Source: a virus. From it: 31,679 nt of DNA. The stretch covers positions 1 through 31,679 of IMG/VR virus record IMGVR_UViG_3300042465_003305. One strand, written 5' to 3'. The notes beneath the pieces were generated by a model that saw nothing but the letters and a program-made list of their open reading frames with translations, did no database searches and was not told the DNA's origin. The translations under genes and the position numbers were made by a program. Below, piece by piece: positions 15,446 to 21,999 of the stretch; the first letter of the stretch is position 1, and every line of letters begins with the position of its first letter.

Positions 15446-16116
15446 CGCGCGGCCTCCTTGTTTATCCGATCGGCCGCGTCCGACTGCATCCTCTCGTTAA
15501 TCATCCGAATCTGCGCGGCGATCGCTGCGGCCTTGCGAATGTTGACGAGTTCGGGATGTACCCACCAGTCCTCGACTGGCATGAGATTCGCCTCGTGCTT
15601 CCCGTCTCTCTCGATCATGCCGACCATGCGAACGTCCTCGCATACGCGCACGTATCCAAAGCCTTCGAGGACTCCACGCATCGCGTTCTTGATCGCGTAG
15701 GAGCGCCGATAGATGTCATGCTCGCAGCAGATGACCGCGAAGCGCACGTGTTCGAGCGGCAGACCGACGAGACACGAGAGCGTCAGTTCCGGCGGCTCGA
15801 GGTCGAGCGAGAGGAAGTCGATCGTTCGAGCCGAGCCGGACAACTGGAGGATCGCAGAAGAGATCGCTGGATCGAATGCGTCCCGGTAGAAGTGAACGCG
15901 CTCGCGCTTTGCAAGCCATTCGACCGCGAGCGACTCCTCCTTCTCCGCAGCGATGCCGAACCAGTCGAGTTCTTTCTCGAGTCGGTATGTGTTCGATCCT
16001 AGACCGAAGTGGCCAGCGCCGAGGTCGACGAACGTGCCTCCGCGCTTGTGGTCAAGGCAGTTGCACACAAAGTCATCCTGCATCGCCTGCGACCGATACT
16101 GTTCTTCATTCTCCAT
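15442..16116 (-). CDS. FkbM-family methyltransferase
   Basis: A 224-residue SAM-dependent methyltransferase of the FkbM/Methyltransf_21 type. It has SQAMQDDFVCNCLDHKRGGTFVDLGAGHFGLGSNTYRLEKELDWFGIAAEKE, with the VDLGAG SAM loop (about residues 30-35), and IDFLSLDLEPPELTL, which corresponds to the family's DFLSLDxEGxExxxL motif. FkbM enzymes usually methylate sugar hydroxyls. The ATG at 16114-16116 has an AGGAGG Shine-Dalgarno. It sits between fibre-type genes and the DNA methyltransferase, so modification of a glycan on the virion or cell surface is plausible. The substrate is unknown. Confidence 0.82.
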   Translation of the reverse strand: MENEEQYRSQAMQDDFVCNCLDHKRGGTFVDLGAGHFGLGSNTYRLEKELDWFGIAAEKEESLAVEWLAKRERVHFYRDAFDPAISSAILQLSGSARTIDFLSLDLEPPELTLSCLVGLPLEHVRFAVICCEHDIYRRSYAIKNAMRGVLEGFGYVRVCEDVRMVGMIERDGKHEANLMPVEDWWVHPELVNIRKAAAIAAQIRMINERMQSDAADRINKEAAR

Positions 16117-16126
16117 GATGTGCCTC

Positions 16127-16486
16127 CTATGTCGCGAGGATCGCATCTCGGCGAGCCTGCGTCAAGATGGCGACGGCTACAAGGTAGTCCATGCCGGCGA
16201 TCGTCGCCGGATCTCCGGTATCGATCTCCTGCGCGGCCTGCGCGAACGAGAGGAGTCTCCAGACGGCCGAGTCGTGGACCGAGTAGGACCGGACGAGTTC
16301 CAACTCGGCCTCGGTGAAGCGGCCGAGGAACTGGTAGGAGGTGAAGCGCTGCGGCCGGAACGTCCAGCCGTCGAAGTGCGCGTTGACCCGAGCGAATCCG
16401 TCGTCGCGGACGCATCCGTCCGGTCGAGAGTCGGCCTCGAGGATCTCCGTCACGATGTTCGAGGAGTCGAGTCGCGCCCACTTCAT
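16127..16486 (-). CDS. Tail fibre assembly-like or fibre accessory protein
   Basis: A 119-residue protein whose first residues (MKWARLDSSNIVTEILEAD) resemble the start of many phage fibre-assembly and virion accessory proteins (MKYARIDxxGxVxEI). The second half (FTEAELELVRSYSVHDSAVWRLLSFAQAAQEID) is helical. It is coupled by ATGA to the LamG-like fibre protein upstream, as expected for a chaperone or small partner. The function is inferred. Confidence 0.65.
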   Translation of the reverse strand: MKWARLDSSNIVTEILEADSRPDGCVRDDGFARVNAHFDGWTFRPQRFTSYQFLGRFTEAELELVRSYSVHDSAVWRLLSFAQAAQEIDTGDPATIAGMDYLVAVAILTQARRDAILAT

Positions 16487-17187
16487 CGAGTCACCTCCTG
16501 CCGAAAGTCGAGGTAGTCCATGTGCATCGATCTACTCGTGGTCCCTGCCGACTTGAGGATCATCGCGTTCATGCCTGCGTAAACCGTCGCGCCGCTTTGG
16601 AGCGCGAGATCGACCGTCGCCGCCGGAGTTCCATTGATGACGTAGACCGTCTTCGTCGCGTCTGCGTTCACGAACGCCTCGAGCGTGTACCACGTGCTCG
16701 CCGCGACGGTGATTCCGAGATCCGTCTGCGTTGGCAACCCGGTGTAGTCGACGGTGTACCCCTGCCACTTGCCCGAGTTGATGTTGTCTCGATAGCGGAA
16801 GTGAACGCCTGCTCCGTCCGTTACGGCCGTCGTCACGGTTCCGAATCCGACCTTGATGCCGTAGCGGTTCGTAGCGTCGGATAGGTTTGACGGAGTTCGG
16901 ATGACCGCGGTGAACGATAGACGCCCGAAGCCCGGAACGATCTGGTCCGAAACGGGAGAGATGATATTCGCGCGTCCGGTCGAGTTCGTCCCGGTTTCGA
17001 GCGTCGCGATCCCGTACCGATTCGACTGGACACCGAGCGTACCGAAGACCGTCGTAAACGATACGGATGCTCCGGTAGTTCCGCTCGTCGTCGTCGTGAA
17101 CGGCGCGGCCATCGCAAGTTCGGACGCTTGGAAGATCGAGCGGCGAGGATCGAAGAGATCGACTGGTTCCGGGACGATTCGGTTCAT
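16483..17187 (-). CDS. Concanavalin/LamG-like fibre or adhesin protein
   Basis: A 234-residue protein rich in Thr, Ser, Gly and Ala, beta-structured. It holds a jelly-roll pattern typical of LamG-like domains in phage fibres: GVQSNRYGIATLETGTN, RYGIKVGFGT, GKWQGYTVDYTGLP, ASTWYTLEAFVNADATKTVYVINGTPAATVD. These domains bind glycans or act as trimeric fibre heads. It is coupled to the HTH_17 protein upstream by ATGA. Location in a lysis/fibre/modification cluster, apart from the tail genes, suggests a moron-like or secondary adhesin. Confidence 0.72.
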   Translation of the reverse strand: MNRIVPEPVDLFDPRRSIFQASELAMAAPFTTTTSGTTGASVSFTTVFGTLGVQSNRYGIATLETGTNSTGRANIISPVSDQIVPGFGRLSFTAVIRTPSNLSDATNRYGIKVGFGTVTTAVTDGAGVHFRYRDNINSGKWQGYTVDYTGLPTQTDLGITVAASTWYTLEAFVNADATKTVYVINGTPAATVDLALQSGATVYAGMNAMILKSAGTTSRSMHMDYLDFRQEVTR

Positions 17188-17435
17188 CGCTTTCCTCGCG
17201 CTCGGTCAAAGCCCCACTCGCGCTCGAACGCTTCCATCGCGGACGGATGGACGCGTCGCTCGCGCGATCCGGGCAACTTGATTCCAACGAGACGACCTTC
17301 GTCGATCCACTTCGAGACGGTACGCATCGCGACGCCGAGACGCTTCGCGACGTCCCCCGTCGTCAGCCACCGGACGCCGAGTTCTCCTTCGACGTCGACC
17401 TTGCCGATCCTGCTTCTCGCCCTACTCCTCGACAT
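17184..17435 (-). CDS. Excisionase-like (HTH_17/MerR-type) DNA-binding protein
   Basis: An 83-residue protein with a winged-helix/MerR-like HTH: WLTTGDVAKRLGVAMRTVSKWIDEGRLVGIKLPGSRERRVHPSAMEAF (about residues 23-70). The pattern is that of HTH_17 (excisionase-type) domains. No integrase is present, so excision is unlikely; a transcriptional role over the late region is more plausible. The start ATG (17433-17435) overlaps the end of the lipoprotein gene by 14 bp. Confidence 0.85.
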   Translation of the reverse strand: MSRSRARSRIGKVDVEGELGVRWLTTGDVAKRLGVAMRTVSKWIDEGRLVGIKLPGSRERRVHPSAMEAFEREWGFDRARGKR

Positions 17436-17646
17436 AGGACGGCGGCACGATGAACGTACCCTCCGGGATCTCGACTTCGTTCGCCGAGAGAGTCCACTCG
17501 CCAGCCTCGCGGACGTAGACGCGACCGACAACGCCGGGACCGACTCGGATCGGCGAGGACTCAGGGACGAGGATCGTTCGAGGACCGCATCCGCTCGCGA
17601 ATCCGAGCGCCAGCGCGACGGAGTAGGTTCGGATCTTTCTCTGCAT
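17422..17646 (-). CDS. Phage lipoprotein, probable o-spanin (Rz1-like)
   Basis: A 74-residue protein with a lipoprotein signal: MQRKIRTYSVALALGFASGC, a basic start, a hydrophobic core and an ASGC lipobox with Cys20. The mature part (~55 residues) is short and rich in Pro, Val and Glu. The first 86 bp overlap the end of the upstream 55-residue gene in another frame, the arrangement of embedded Rz/Rz1 spanin pairs. O-spanins sit in the inner leaflet of the outer membrane and help disrupt it at lysis. A different lipoprotein role cannot be excluded. Confidence 0.72.
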   Translation of the reverse strand: MQRKIRTYSVALALGFASGCGPRTILVPESSPIRVGPGVVGRVYVREAGEWTLSANEVEIPEGTFIVPPSYVEE

Positions 17647-17728
17647 CGGTTGCCTTCCTTCCAGCCTCGACGCGCCTTGCGAGCCAGTCGAGGACACCAA
17701 GGACGATACGCGCAAGGAAGTCAAGCAT
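17561..17728 (-). CDS. Small helical lysis-cassette protein (possible i-spanin-like)
   Basis: A 55-residue protein with an amphipathic hydrophobic N-terminus (MLDFLARIVLGVLDWLARRV) and a charged helical C-terminus with DPNLLRRAGARIRERM, a pattern seen in small proteins next to Rz1-type lipoproteins. It overlaps the lipoprotein gene by 86 bp and the upstream coiled-coil gene by 8 bp. If it is the i-spanin it is very short. The first ATG (17744-17746) would add six residues; I prefer the second because the arginine-rich extension overlaps the upstream gene further. Confidence 0.6.
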   Translation of the reverse strand: MLDFLARIVLGVLDWLARRVEAGRKATDAEKDPNLLRRAGARIRERMRSSNDPRP

Positions 17729-17927
17729 CCTCGCCCTCGAGCGCACGGACTCGAGCGCGAAGCACCTCGATCTCCTTTGCGGCCTCGACGAGTTCCTCGC
17801 GGACGTCTCGCCAGACGGAGAACGTCGGCAGATTCGAGAGGAGCCGCAGGCGCTCGACGCGATCGCTGACGCTCCTGAGCGTGTCCTGATACCGGACGGA
17901 TGCCTCGATCCATCCGTGGTCGATCAT
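17721..17927 (-). CDS. Small coiled-coil protein of the lysis cassette
   Basis: A 68-residue protein, helical nearly throughout, ending in a heptad-like segment (EELVEAAKEIEVLRARVRALEGEDA). No membrane segment is visible. The start overlaps the holin stop as ATGA. Its place between holin and spanin-like genes suggests a lysis accessory role, but I recognise no family. Confidence 0.72.
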   Translation of the reverse strand: MIDHGWIEASVRYQDTLRSVSDRVERLRLLSNLPTFSVWRDVREELVEAAKEIEVLRARVRALEGEDA

Positions 17928-18136
17928 CGGATGCCTTCCTGCTGCGAGGATACCTTTGCATCTCGCGCGAGGATAAGGCCGACGCCGGCCATGACGGCCG
18001 CGGCGACGGCACCCCAGTCGGCCGCGGTCGATACGTCGCCGTCGAGTTCAGCCTTGAGCGCTCCGGCGACGGCGACGAGAATCGCGAGGACTCCGGTTGT
18101 CGTCGTGCGCCACGATGCTTTCGAGATCATGTTCAT
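17924..18136 (-). CDS. Holin
   Basis: A 70-residue protein with two hydrophobic segments: TTGVLAILVAVAGALK (about residues 13-28) and ADWGAVAAAVMAGVGLILARD (about 39-59), separated by an acidic turn (ELDGDVSTA). The tail is soluble (KVSSQQEGIR). The DW-G-hydrophobic-GLILARDxKVSS ending is shared by a widespread group of small phage holins. It would make the membrane lesion that triggers lysis. It lies in a cassette with a membrane/coiled-coil protein and spanin-like genes. Confidence 0.75.
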   Translation of the reverse strand: MNMISKASWRTTTTGVLAILVAVAGALKAELDGDVSTAADWGAVAAAVMAGVGLILARDAKVSSQQEGIR

Positions 18137-18145
18137 CGGTTCCTT

Positions 18146-18415
18146 TCAACGGACTCGGGACTCGAGCGACTGTAGGCGTCGTTGGATGTCCTCGAGGGTG
18201 CGGGTGTGGGTTGCGTCCGTGACTGCTGCGGAAGCCTGCGCTCGCGCGAGGTCATTCACCGTCGCGGCGAGTTTGTCGATGTCCGTCCTGGCGACGCTGA
18301 TCTGCTCGGACTTCGCGCCCATCGAGAATAGCATCGCGCCGAAGCCGAGGATCATCGTTGCGAGTTGACCGATTCCGATCGCCGTGGAGAGGCCGCGTTT
18401 TTGAACTTCCGCCAT
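18146..18415 (-). CDS. Membrane-anchored coiled-coil protein, first gene of the late region
   Basis: An 89-residue protein with one membrane segment (TAIGIGQLATMILGFGAMLFSMG, about residues 11-33), followed by a coiled coil (EQISVARTDIDKLAATVNDLARAQ ... TRTLEDIQRRLQSLESRVR). The topology resembles XhlA-type lysis proteins in reverse order, or i-spanins (N-terminal anchor plus periplasmic coil). It lies just upstream of the holin and just after the terminators that end the early region. It could be the real i-spanin partner or a holin regulator. The Shine-Dalgarno is weak. Confidence 0.72.
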   Translation of the reverse strand: MAEVQKRGLSTAIGIGQLATMILGFGAMLFSMGAKSEQISVARTDIDKLAATVNDLARAQASAAVTDATHTRTLEDIQRRLQSLESRVR

Positions 18416-18474
18416 GCTCGAAATATCGGCATGGGGCGAGTTCCGATCCGGTGCGCTCCTTTTACTGCCGGACC

Positions 18475-18510
18475 AAAAACACGCGCCTCGACCGGCGAGG
18501 GCCAAGGCGC
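18475..18510 (-). terminator. Second rho-independent terminator candidate at the end of the early region
   Basis: On the minus strand GCGCCT pairs with AGGCGC (18510-18505 and 18488-18483), enclosing an inner CCTCG/CGAGG stem. It is followed after GTG by five T residues (complement of 18475-18479). It lies downstream of another terminator and upstream of the first late gene. Confidence 0.6.
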
Positions 18511-18549
18511 GGTGCCGAGAGAGGCGGCTCGGCGACCGGATGGTATTTG

Positions 18550-18582
18550 AAAACGCGCCGGCCGGAACAACCGGACGACGCG
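18550..18582 (-). terminator. Rho-independent terminator of the early operon
   Basis: On the minus strand an imperfect stem of about 12 bp (CGCG-side arms plus CCGG/CCGG around a TTGTT loop, one mismatch) is followed directly by GTTTTC. It lies 14 bases after the stop of the last early gene (18596). Confidence 0.65.
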
Positions 18583-18595
18583 CGGGTAGAAAAGA

Positions 18596-18739
18596 TCACG
18601 AGAAGAAGCATCCGGCAAGGCCGAACGCAAGGAAGAGCATGACGATCAGCCAGAGGAGAAAGAGTCCGATGACCTCGCGGATCGTCGGAAGGATTCCACC
18701 TTCGCGGTCGGAGTGCAAGTCGTCGAGTCCGTCGTTCAT
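18596..18739 (-). CDS. 47-residue single-span membrane protein
   Basis: A tiny protein with a charged, acidic N-terminus (MNDGLDDLHSDREGG) and one strong membrane segment (IREVIGLFLLWLIVMLFLAFGLAGCFF). The start overlaps the RusA stop as ATGA, and a terminator follows at once, so it is the last gene of the early operon. LAGC near the C-terminus resembles a lipobox, but only four residues would remain after it, so classical lipoprotein processing is improbable. Possible roles are exclusion of other phages or an early membrane effect; nothing in the sequence decides this. Confidence 0.7.
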   Translation of the reverse strand: MNDGLDDLHSDREGGILPTIREVIGLFLLWLIVMLFLAFGLAGCFFS

Positions 18740-19146
18740 TCGGTCCTCCGGAGGATGATCTCGACGCGCGGGTTCTCCCGATCGACCTCGACGCGGACGG
18801 GAAGGTGCGTCAAGTCCGCGTCGTCCTCGACGACGCCAGCCGCAGCGATGCCGTCGAATGCGGCCTTCAGAGAGGCGAGCAGGTTGTCTCGATCCCTTCG
18901 CCGCTTGTCGCGAAAGTAGAACGTCGCCTCGGCGCTCGCGGCCTTCCATCGGCTCGGGTATCGCTGCGCGAGGGAAAAGGAGAATGCCCGGTACGCCTTG
19001 ACCGATCTTGCCTTCGCCTGCCAGCAGACGCGCGAGTTCGGGGAGAGTCGTCGATCCGGTAGCGGGAGGACGACGCCGATCTCAAGGCCGTCAATCGTCG
19101 CCCATACACCGGAACGCAGTCGAACGGTCGGTATCGCGTCTGGCAT
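18736..19146 (-). CDS. rusA: RusA-family Holliday junction resolvase
   Basis: A 136-residue protein with the RusA layout: a VVLPLPDRRLSPNSRVCWQAKARSVKAYR N-terminal segment, the catalytic RRDRDNLLASLKAAFDGI block (D85, D87, D98), then GVVEDDADLTHL with a further acidic site (D109), and a final beta strand. RusA cleaves branched DNA, and phages use it to resolve recombination or packaging intermediates. I chose ATG 19144-19146 because homology begins there; an upstream in-frame ATG (19291-19293) would add a low-complexity 49-residue stretch lying over the neighbouring gene. No clear Shine-Dalgarno is seen, so coupling to the upstream gene is likely. Confidence 0.85.
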   Translation of the reverse strand: MPDAIPTVRLRSGVWATIDGLEIGVVLPLPDRRLSPNSRVCWQAKARSVKAYRAFSFSLAQRYPSRWKAASAEATFYFRDKRRRDRDNLLASLKAAFDGIAAAGVVEDDADLTHLPVRVEVDRENPRVEIILRRTE

Positions 19147-19306
19147 CGAGGAGCCGGACGAGAGATCCCGTTCCCTCGCGCCATGATCTCCATGCGTGGA
19201 CTTCGCGCCGGAGGACGTTTGCGTCGCGCGTTGCCGCTGCGATCTGCCTTCGGAGTTCGGCGTTGCGGATGATGAGTCCTTCGCGGTCTTCATGCGTCTT
19301 GCTCAT
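19091..19306 (-). CDS. Small coiled-coil protein between the methyltransferase and RusA
   Basis: A 71-residue, charged helical protein (EDREGLIIRNAELRRQIAAATRDANVLRREVHAW). Its codon choice (CTC, ATC, GTC, CGC, GAC) matches that of the confident genes. The start overlaps the end of the cytosine methyltransferase by 17 bp, with AGGGA just upstream of ATG. Its end overlaps RusA by 56 bp. No family was recognised. Confidence 0.65.
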   Translation of the reverse strand: MSKTHEDREGLIIRNAELRRQIAAATRDANVLRREVHAWRSWREGTGSLVRLLDARRDTDRSTAFRCMGDD

Positions 19307-20600
19307 GCTTCCCTGTATCGGTTCGTTCGATTCGCTCCCCGATCCACGCCATGCAGTTGACGGCCATGCTATTACCGAGCGCCTTGTACCTAGGCCCGTC
19401 CGGACACTCGTCGGCAGGCTTCTTCCGCCACGGGATGAGGGTCCAGTCGTCGGGGAATCCCTGAAGGCGTTCGCACTCCCGGGGCGTGAGGCGGCGCACG
19501 GTCATGGCTTGCGCCACCGCCGGCGGCGAAGGAATGCCAAGGCCGCTACCGACCTTGACGGGGGGCGAAACTTCGGGCTGCTGGTTCACGCCGTGCGTGC
19601 CGCCCGTGCTGTAGAAGCCGTGCGCCTGCATCACGGTCGGTCCGCTGGCGTTGACGCTCGCCCCCGGCGTTCCCATCGTCGCCGCGACGTCGCCCGTGAT
19701 CGCGCCGATGTAGAGATCAAGCGCAACGGCTTGCGGGATGTACGCCCCGTGACCATCTAGTTCCGTGTGCGAACGCAGGCCACGGTTGCCGAGGGTTGAT
19801 GCGACGGGCTGCGTCACACATTCCTCGTGGTTGTTGCGGCTGTTTGCGAATCGCGCTGCGATAGTCGAAGACACCTCACCGATCATCGTGAAGCCATCCG
19901 CTCTGCTGTAGTCATTGCTCGTTGTTTCCAAGCACGACGCTACTTCGTGGCTTGTGACGCTGCGGCCTGCTCCAACGCCTGCTTCAGCATCGGCGGGAGC
20001 GCCTTGCCTCGGCGCTCGGCGCGGCGCAGAATCCCGCTGCACGCTTTCGCGCTCAAAGAGAACCGCGGCGGCAGCGGCCCCGTCTCCAAGACATCCGACA
20101 ACGAACACACGTCGCCGGCTTTGCGGCACGGCACGGGGATGCCGTTGTGTTCTGACCCATTGAGCGTCCAACACCCGGTAGGCCCACCCATACCCCAGTT
20201 CCCCCAACGCCCCGAGGAAGGCACCAAGATCCCGTCCGCTCCCCGATGACAGGACGCCGGGGACGTTCTCCCAGACAAGCCATCTAGGCCGTAAACGACA
20301 AGCGATCTCAAGATAGGTGAGCATGAGTCCTCCGCGTGGGTCGGACAATCCTTGCCGGAGTCCTGCGACGGAGAAAGATTGACATGGCGTTCCTCCAACC
20401 AGAAGGTCAACCGATCCGGGTTTGATGGGCCAAGTTGCATACTTCGTCATGTCTCCGTAGTTAGGAACGTTAGGAAATCTATGCGCGAGTACCGCGCTCG
20501 GGAACGCTTCTATCTCGCTGAACGCGACAGGTTCCCAGCCGAGATGATGCCAAGCCACACTCGCGGCCTCAATGCCAGAGCAGACGCTCATGTATTTCAT
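19290..20600 (-). CDS. DNA (cytosine-5) methyltransferase
   Basis: A 436-residue enzyme with all main C5-methyltransferase motifs: motif I SVCSGIEAASVAW (5-17), motif IV GGTPCQSFSVAG with catalytic Cys73, motif VI ENV (111-113), motif VIII QSRRRVFVVG (160-169), and motif X GNSMAVN (409-415). The target-recognition region between VIII and IX (about 175-375) is long. No cognate restriction endonuclease is nearby, as is usual for phage enzymes that protect against host restriction. The start overlaps the stop of the preceding gene as ATGA. Confidence 0.95.
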   Translation of the reverse strand: MKYMSVCSGIEAASVAWHHLGWEPVAFSEIEAFPSAVLAHRFPNVPNYGDMTKYATWPIKPGSVDLLVGGTPCQSFSVAGLRQGLSDPRGGLMLTYLEIACRLRPRWLVWENVPGVLSSGSGRDLGAFLGALGELGYGWAYRVLDAQWVRTQRHPRAVPQSRRRVFVVGCLGDGAAAAAVLFERESVQRDSAPRRAPRQGAPADAEAGVGAGRSVTSHEVASCLETTSNDYSRADGFTMIGEVSSTIAARFANSRNNHEECVTQPVASTLGNRGLRSHTELDGHGAYIPQAVALDLYIGAITGDVAATMGTPGASVNASGPTVMQAHGFYSTGGTHGVNQQPEVSPPVKVGSGLGIPSPPAVAQAMTVRRLTPRECERLQGFPDDWTLIPWRKKPADECPDGPRYKALGNSMAVNCMAWIGERIERTDTGKHEQDA

Positions 20601-20866
20601 TTGGCTTTCGGCTCCTCAAAGCAGTCCCAGCCCTGTTCCTTTGCAAAATCATGCTTCGTGCCGTTTCCTGGAACGGCAAGCCCCATCACCGAGGTTGGCT
20701 TGGCAAGAACAAGGCAAAGCCACTGCCTCGCCTCGTCGCGCTCCTTCCGCAGCCGTTCGATCTCGTCGGCGGCCTCGCGAAGATCGCTCATTACTGCGGT
20801 ATCAGGGCAGCGTTCGTCTAGCCAGTCCGACCAAACGCGCAGCCGCGGCACGATGTCATCGGTCAT
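20597..20866 (-). CDS. Small early protein with helical N-terminus
   Basis: An 89-residue protein. Residues ~1-50 contain MSDLREAADEIERLRKERDEARQWL, a helical Dx3ADEIERLR pattern very common in small phage early proteins. The C-terminal 30 residues are less structured. It overlaps both neighbours by ATGA. The function is unknown. Confidence 0.75.
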   Translation of the reverse strand: MTDDIVPRLRVWSDWLDERCPDTAVMSDLREAADEIERLRKERDEARQWLCLVLAKPTSVMGLAVPGNGTKHDFAKEQGWDCFEEPKAK

Positions 20867-21159
20867 TGCTTCTTCTCCCCTTCGCGCATGGCGTCTCGGC
20901 GTTCCGCTCGGTCGCGCCAGAAGGTGTTGTGCGCGTCCTTCCATTTCTGGAGTTCGTCGCGCTCCTCGACAGCGTACTTCGCGCGATACTCCGCGGCGCG
21001 AACGCACATCACGGCCTGCCGTAGGTCTGCGATCATGATCTCGAGGTGCTGTCTTTCGTCGTTGTCGACTTCGCCTTGCAACTCGAGGAGGTAGTCGATG
21101 ACTCCATTGATTCGAGCGAGTCCGGTTTCTCCGCTGTATCTGTCCGATGATGTCGTCAT
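20863..21159 (-). CDS. Small helical early protein
   Basis: A 98-residue protein, mostly helical and charged (INGVIDYLLELQGEVDNDERQHLEIMIADLRQAVMCVRAAEYRAKYAVEERDELQKW). It has ATGA overlaps on both sides. No family was recognised. Composition suggests a soluble oligomer or partner-binding protein. Confidence 0.75.
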   Translation of the reverse strand: MTTSSDRYSGETGLARINGVIDYLLELQGEVDNDERQHLEIMIADLRQAVMCVRAAEYRAKYAVEERDELQKWKDAHNTFWRDRAERRDAMREGEKKQ

Positions 21160-21497
21160 GGCCGTGCCTCCCATACTCGAGCGGATCGTCCGCTCCGTGT
21201 CTTCCTCGAGCCGTTCGCGACGATCGCCCCGGCTCGCATGAGTTGATTTATAGCAGCGCTCGCGCTCTGGTGCGTCATCTCGAGACGCTGCTCGATCTCG
21301 TCGCACGTCGCCGGAGACTGTTGGATCGAGACGAGGATCGCCGCGGCCTGCGTTCCGTCGCGCGTCGCGTATGCCGCGTCCTGCGTGTTCCATCTCGTCC
21401 GCTGTTGCGCCGTCGATCTCGGAGGATCGACGAGAGAGAAGAGCGAGTTCGGCGGCGGAGGATCGAGGTCGCGACGTCGGTATGCCTTGTCGCTCAT
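21156..21497 (-). CDS. Winged-helix DNA-binding protein
   Basis: A 113-residue protein. The N-terminal ~45 residues are Pro/Arg-rich and probably disordered. Residues ~50-110 form a winged helix: AAAILVSIQQSPATCDEIEQRLEMTHQSASAAINQLMRAGAIVANGSRKTRSGRSARVWEA, with the recognition helix around HQSASAAINQLMRAG and the wing at SRKTRSGRSARVW. This is the pattern of phage winged-helix proteins acting as transcription or replication factors. It overlaps both neighbours by ATGA. Confidence 0.82.
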   Translation of the reverse strand: MSDKAYRRRDLDPPPPNSLFSLVDPPRSTAQQRTRWNTQDAAYATRDGTQAAAILVSIQQSPATCDEIEQRLEMTHQSASAAINQLMRAGAIVANGSRKTRSGRSARVWEARP

Positions 21498-21802
21498 CGC
21501 TCGACCTCCGCGCATATCTGAACCAGAAGGACGAACGCTCCCGGAGAGATGAGGGTCTTCTTCTTCTGGATCAGAGAGAGATAGGTCGGAGAGAGTCCGC
21601 AGCGTTTCGCGAGACTGCGGAGAGATCCGCGACCCTTCGCGATTTTGACGGCTGTCGGTCCGTGCATCCGTCGAGCCTCCTCCGAATAGCAGATAGCGGA
21701 GACGATCTTCGAAGCGGAGGACGCGAGGACCGCGATTTCTCCTCGCGTCTTCGTCGAGAGGACGACGGGATTCTCGATCGACTTCGAGATTCTGCGGTTC
21801 AT
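21494..21802 (-). CDS. XRE-type helix-turn-helix protein
   Basis: A 102-residue protein with a basic N-terminus, a segment EEARRMHGPTAVKIAKGRGSLRSLAKRCGLSPTYLSLIQKKKTLISPGAFVLLV (about 41-94) and a Cro/CI-like HTH: SLRSLAKRCGLSPTYLSLIQKKK (60-82). It lies between the possible CsrA-like gene and the winged-helix gene, in one coupled cluster. It could be a transcriptional repressor or activator; no adjacent operator is obvious since it lies inside the operon. Confidence 0.8.
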   Translation of the reverse strand: MNRRISKSIENPVVLSTKTRGEIAVLASSASKIVSAICYSEEARRMHGPTAVKIAKGRGSLRSLAKRCGLSPTYLSLIQKKKTLISPGAFVLLVQICAEVER

Positions 21803-21999
21803 CGCTCCTCCTCTCTCCGCGAGATGCGGATGTCCTTGTCGAATGCGAGGACGATCGACACGCGAACGTCATGCGGAATGCGCTTGAAGTCGATGAAGCC
21901 GAGTTCGACTCCATCGCGCTCAAGGTAGATGCGATCGCCCTCGAAGACGTTGCGGCCGACGTATCCGAAGCGCGGGTTTCGTGGTTCTTGTGTCTTCAT
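21799..21999 (-). CDS. Small beta protein resembling CsrA (tentative)
   Basis: A 66-residue protein. By eye, VGRNVFEGDRIYLE lines up with VGETLMIGDEVTV of CsrA with identical VG-5-GD spacing, and DVRVSIVLAFDKDIRISRREE recalls QVRIGVNAPKEVSVHREE, including the Arg-Glu end that binds RNA in CsrA. Differences are a longer central loop (RDGVELGFIDFKRIPH), three extra residues near the end, and no LILTR first strand. CsrA binds GGA motifs in hairpin loops of mRNA leaders, and such hairpins are present in this operon. The start has a GAGGAGG Shine-Dalgarno and an ATGA overlap. The call is a hypothesis; an unrelated small beta protein is possible. Confidence 0.35.
   Translation of the reverse strand: MKTQEPRNPRFGYVGRNVFEGDRIYLERDGVELGFIDFKRIPHDVRVSIVLAFDKDIRISRREEER

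Larger units (their letters stand above)
18416..18595. other. Early/late boundary gap of 180 bp
   Basis: This stretch holds no convincing gene. It contains two hairpins followed by T-runs on the minus strand and a third stem (GCCGAG/CTCGGC near 18524-18543). A late promoter would be expected in 18416-18474, but I found no sigma70-type match that I would defend. The late promoter may need a phage activator or a non-standard sigma factor. Confidence 0.6.

Noticed and set aside
17184-17435. Excisionase as a sign of lysogeny
   Set aside because: No integrase, attachment site or clear immunity repressor is present; HTH_17 domains are also common in lytic phages.
18596-18739. Lipoprotein call for the 47-residue membrane protein
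   Set aside because: The LAGC lies four residues from the C-terminus, so no mature lipoprotein would remain.
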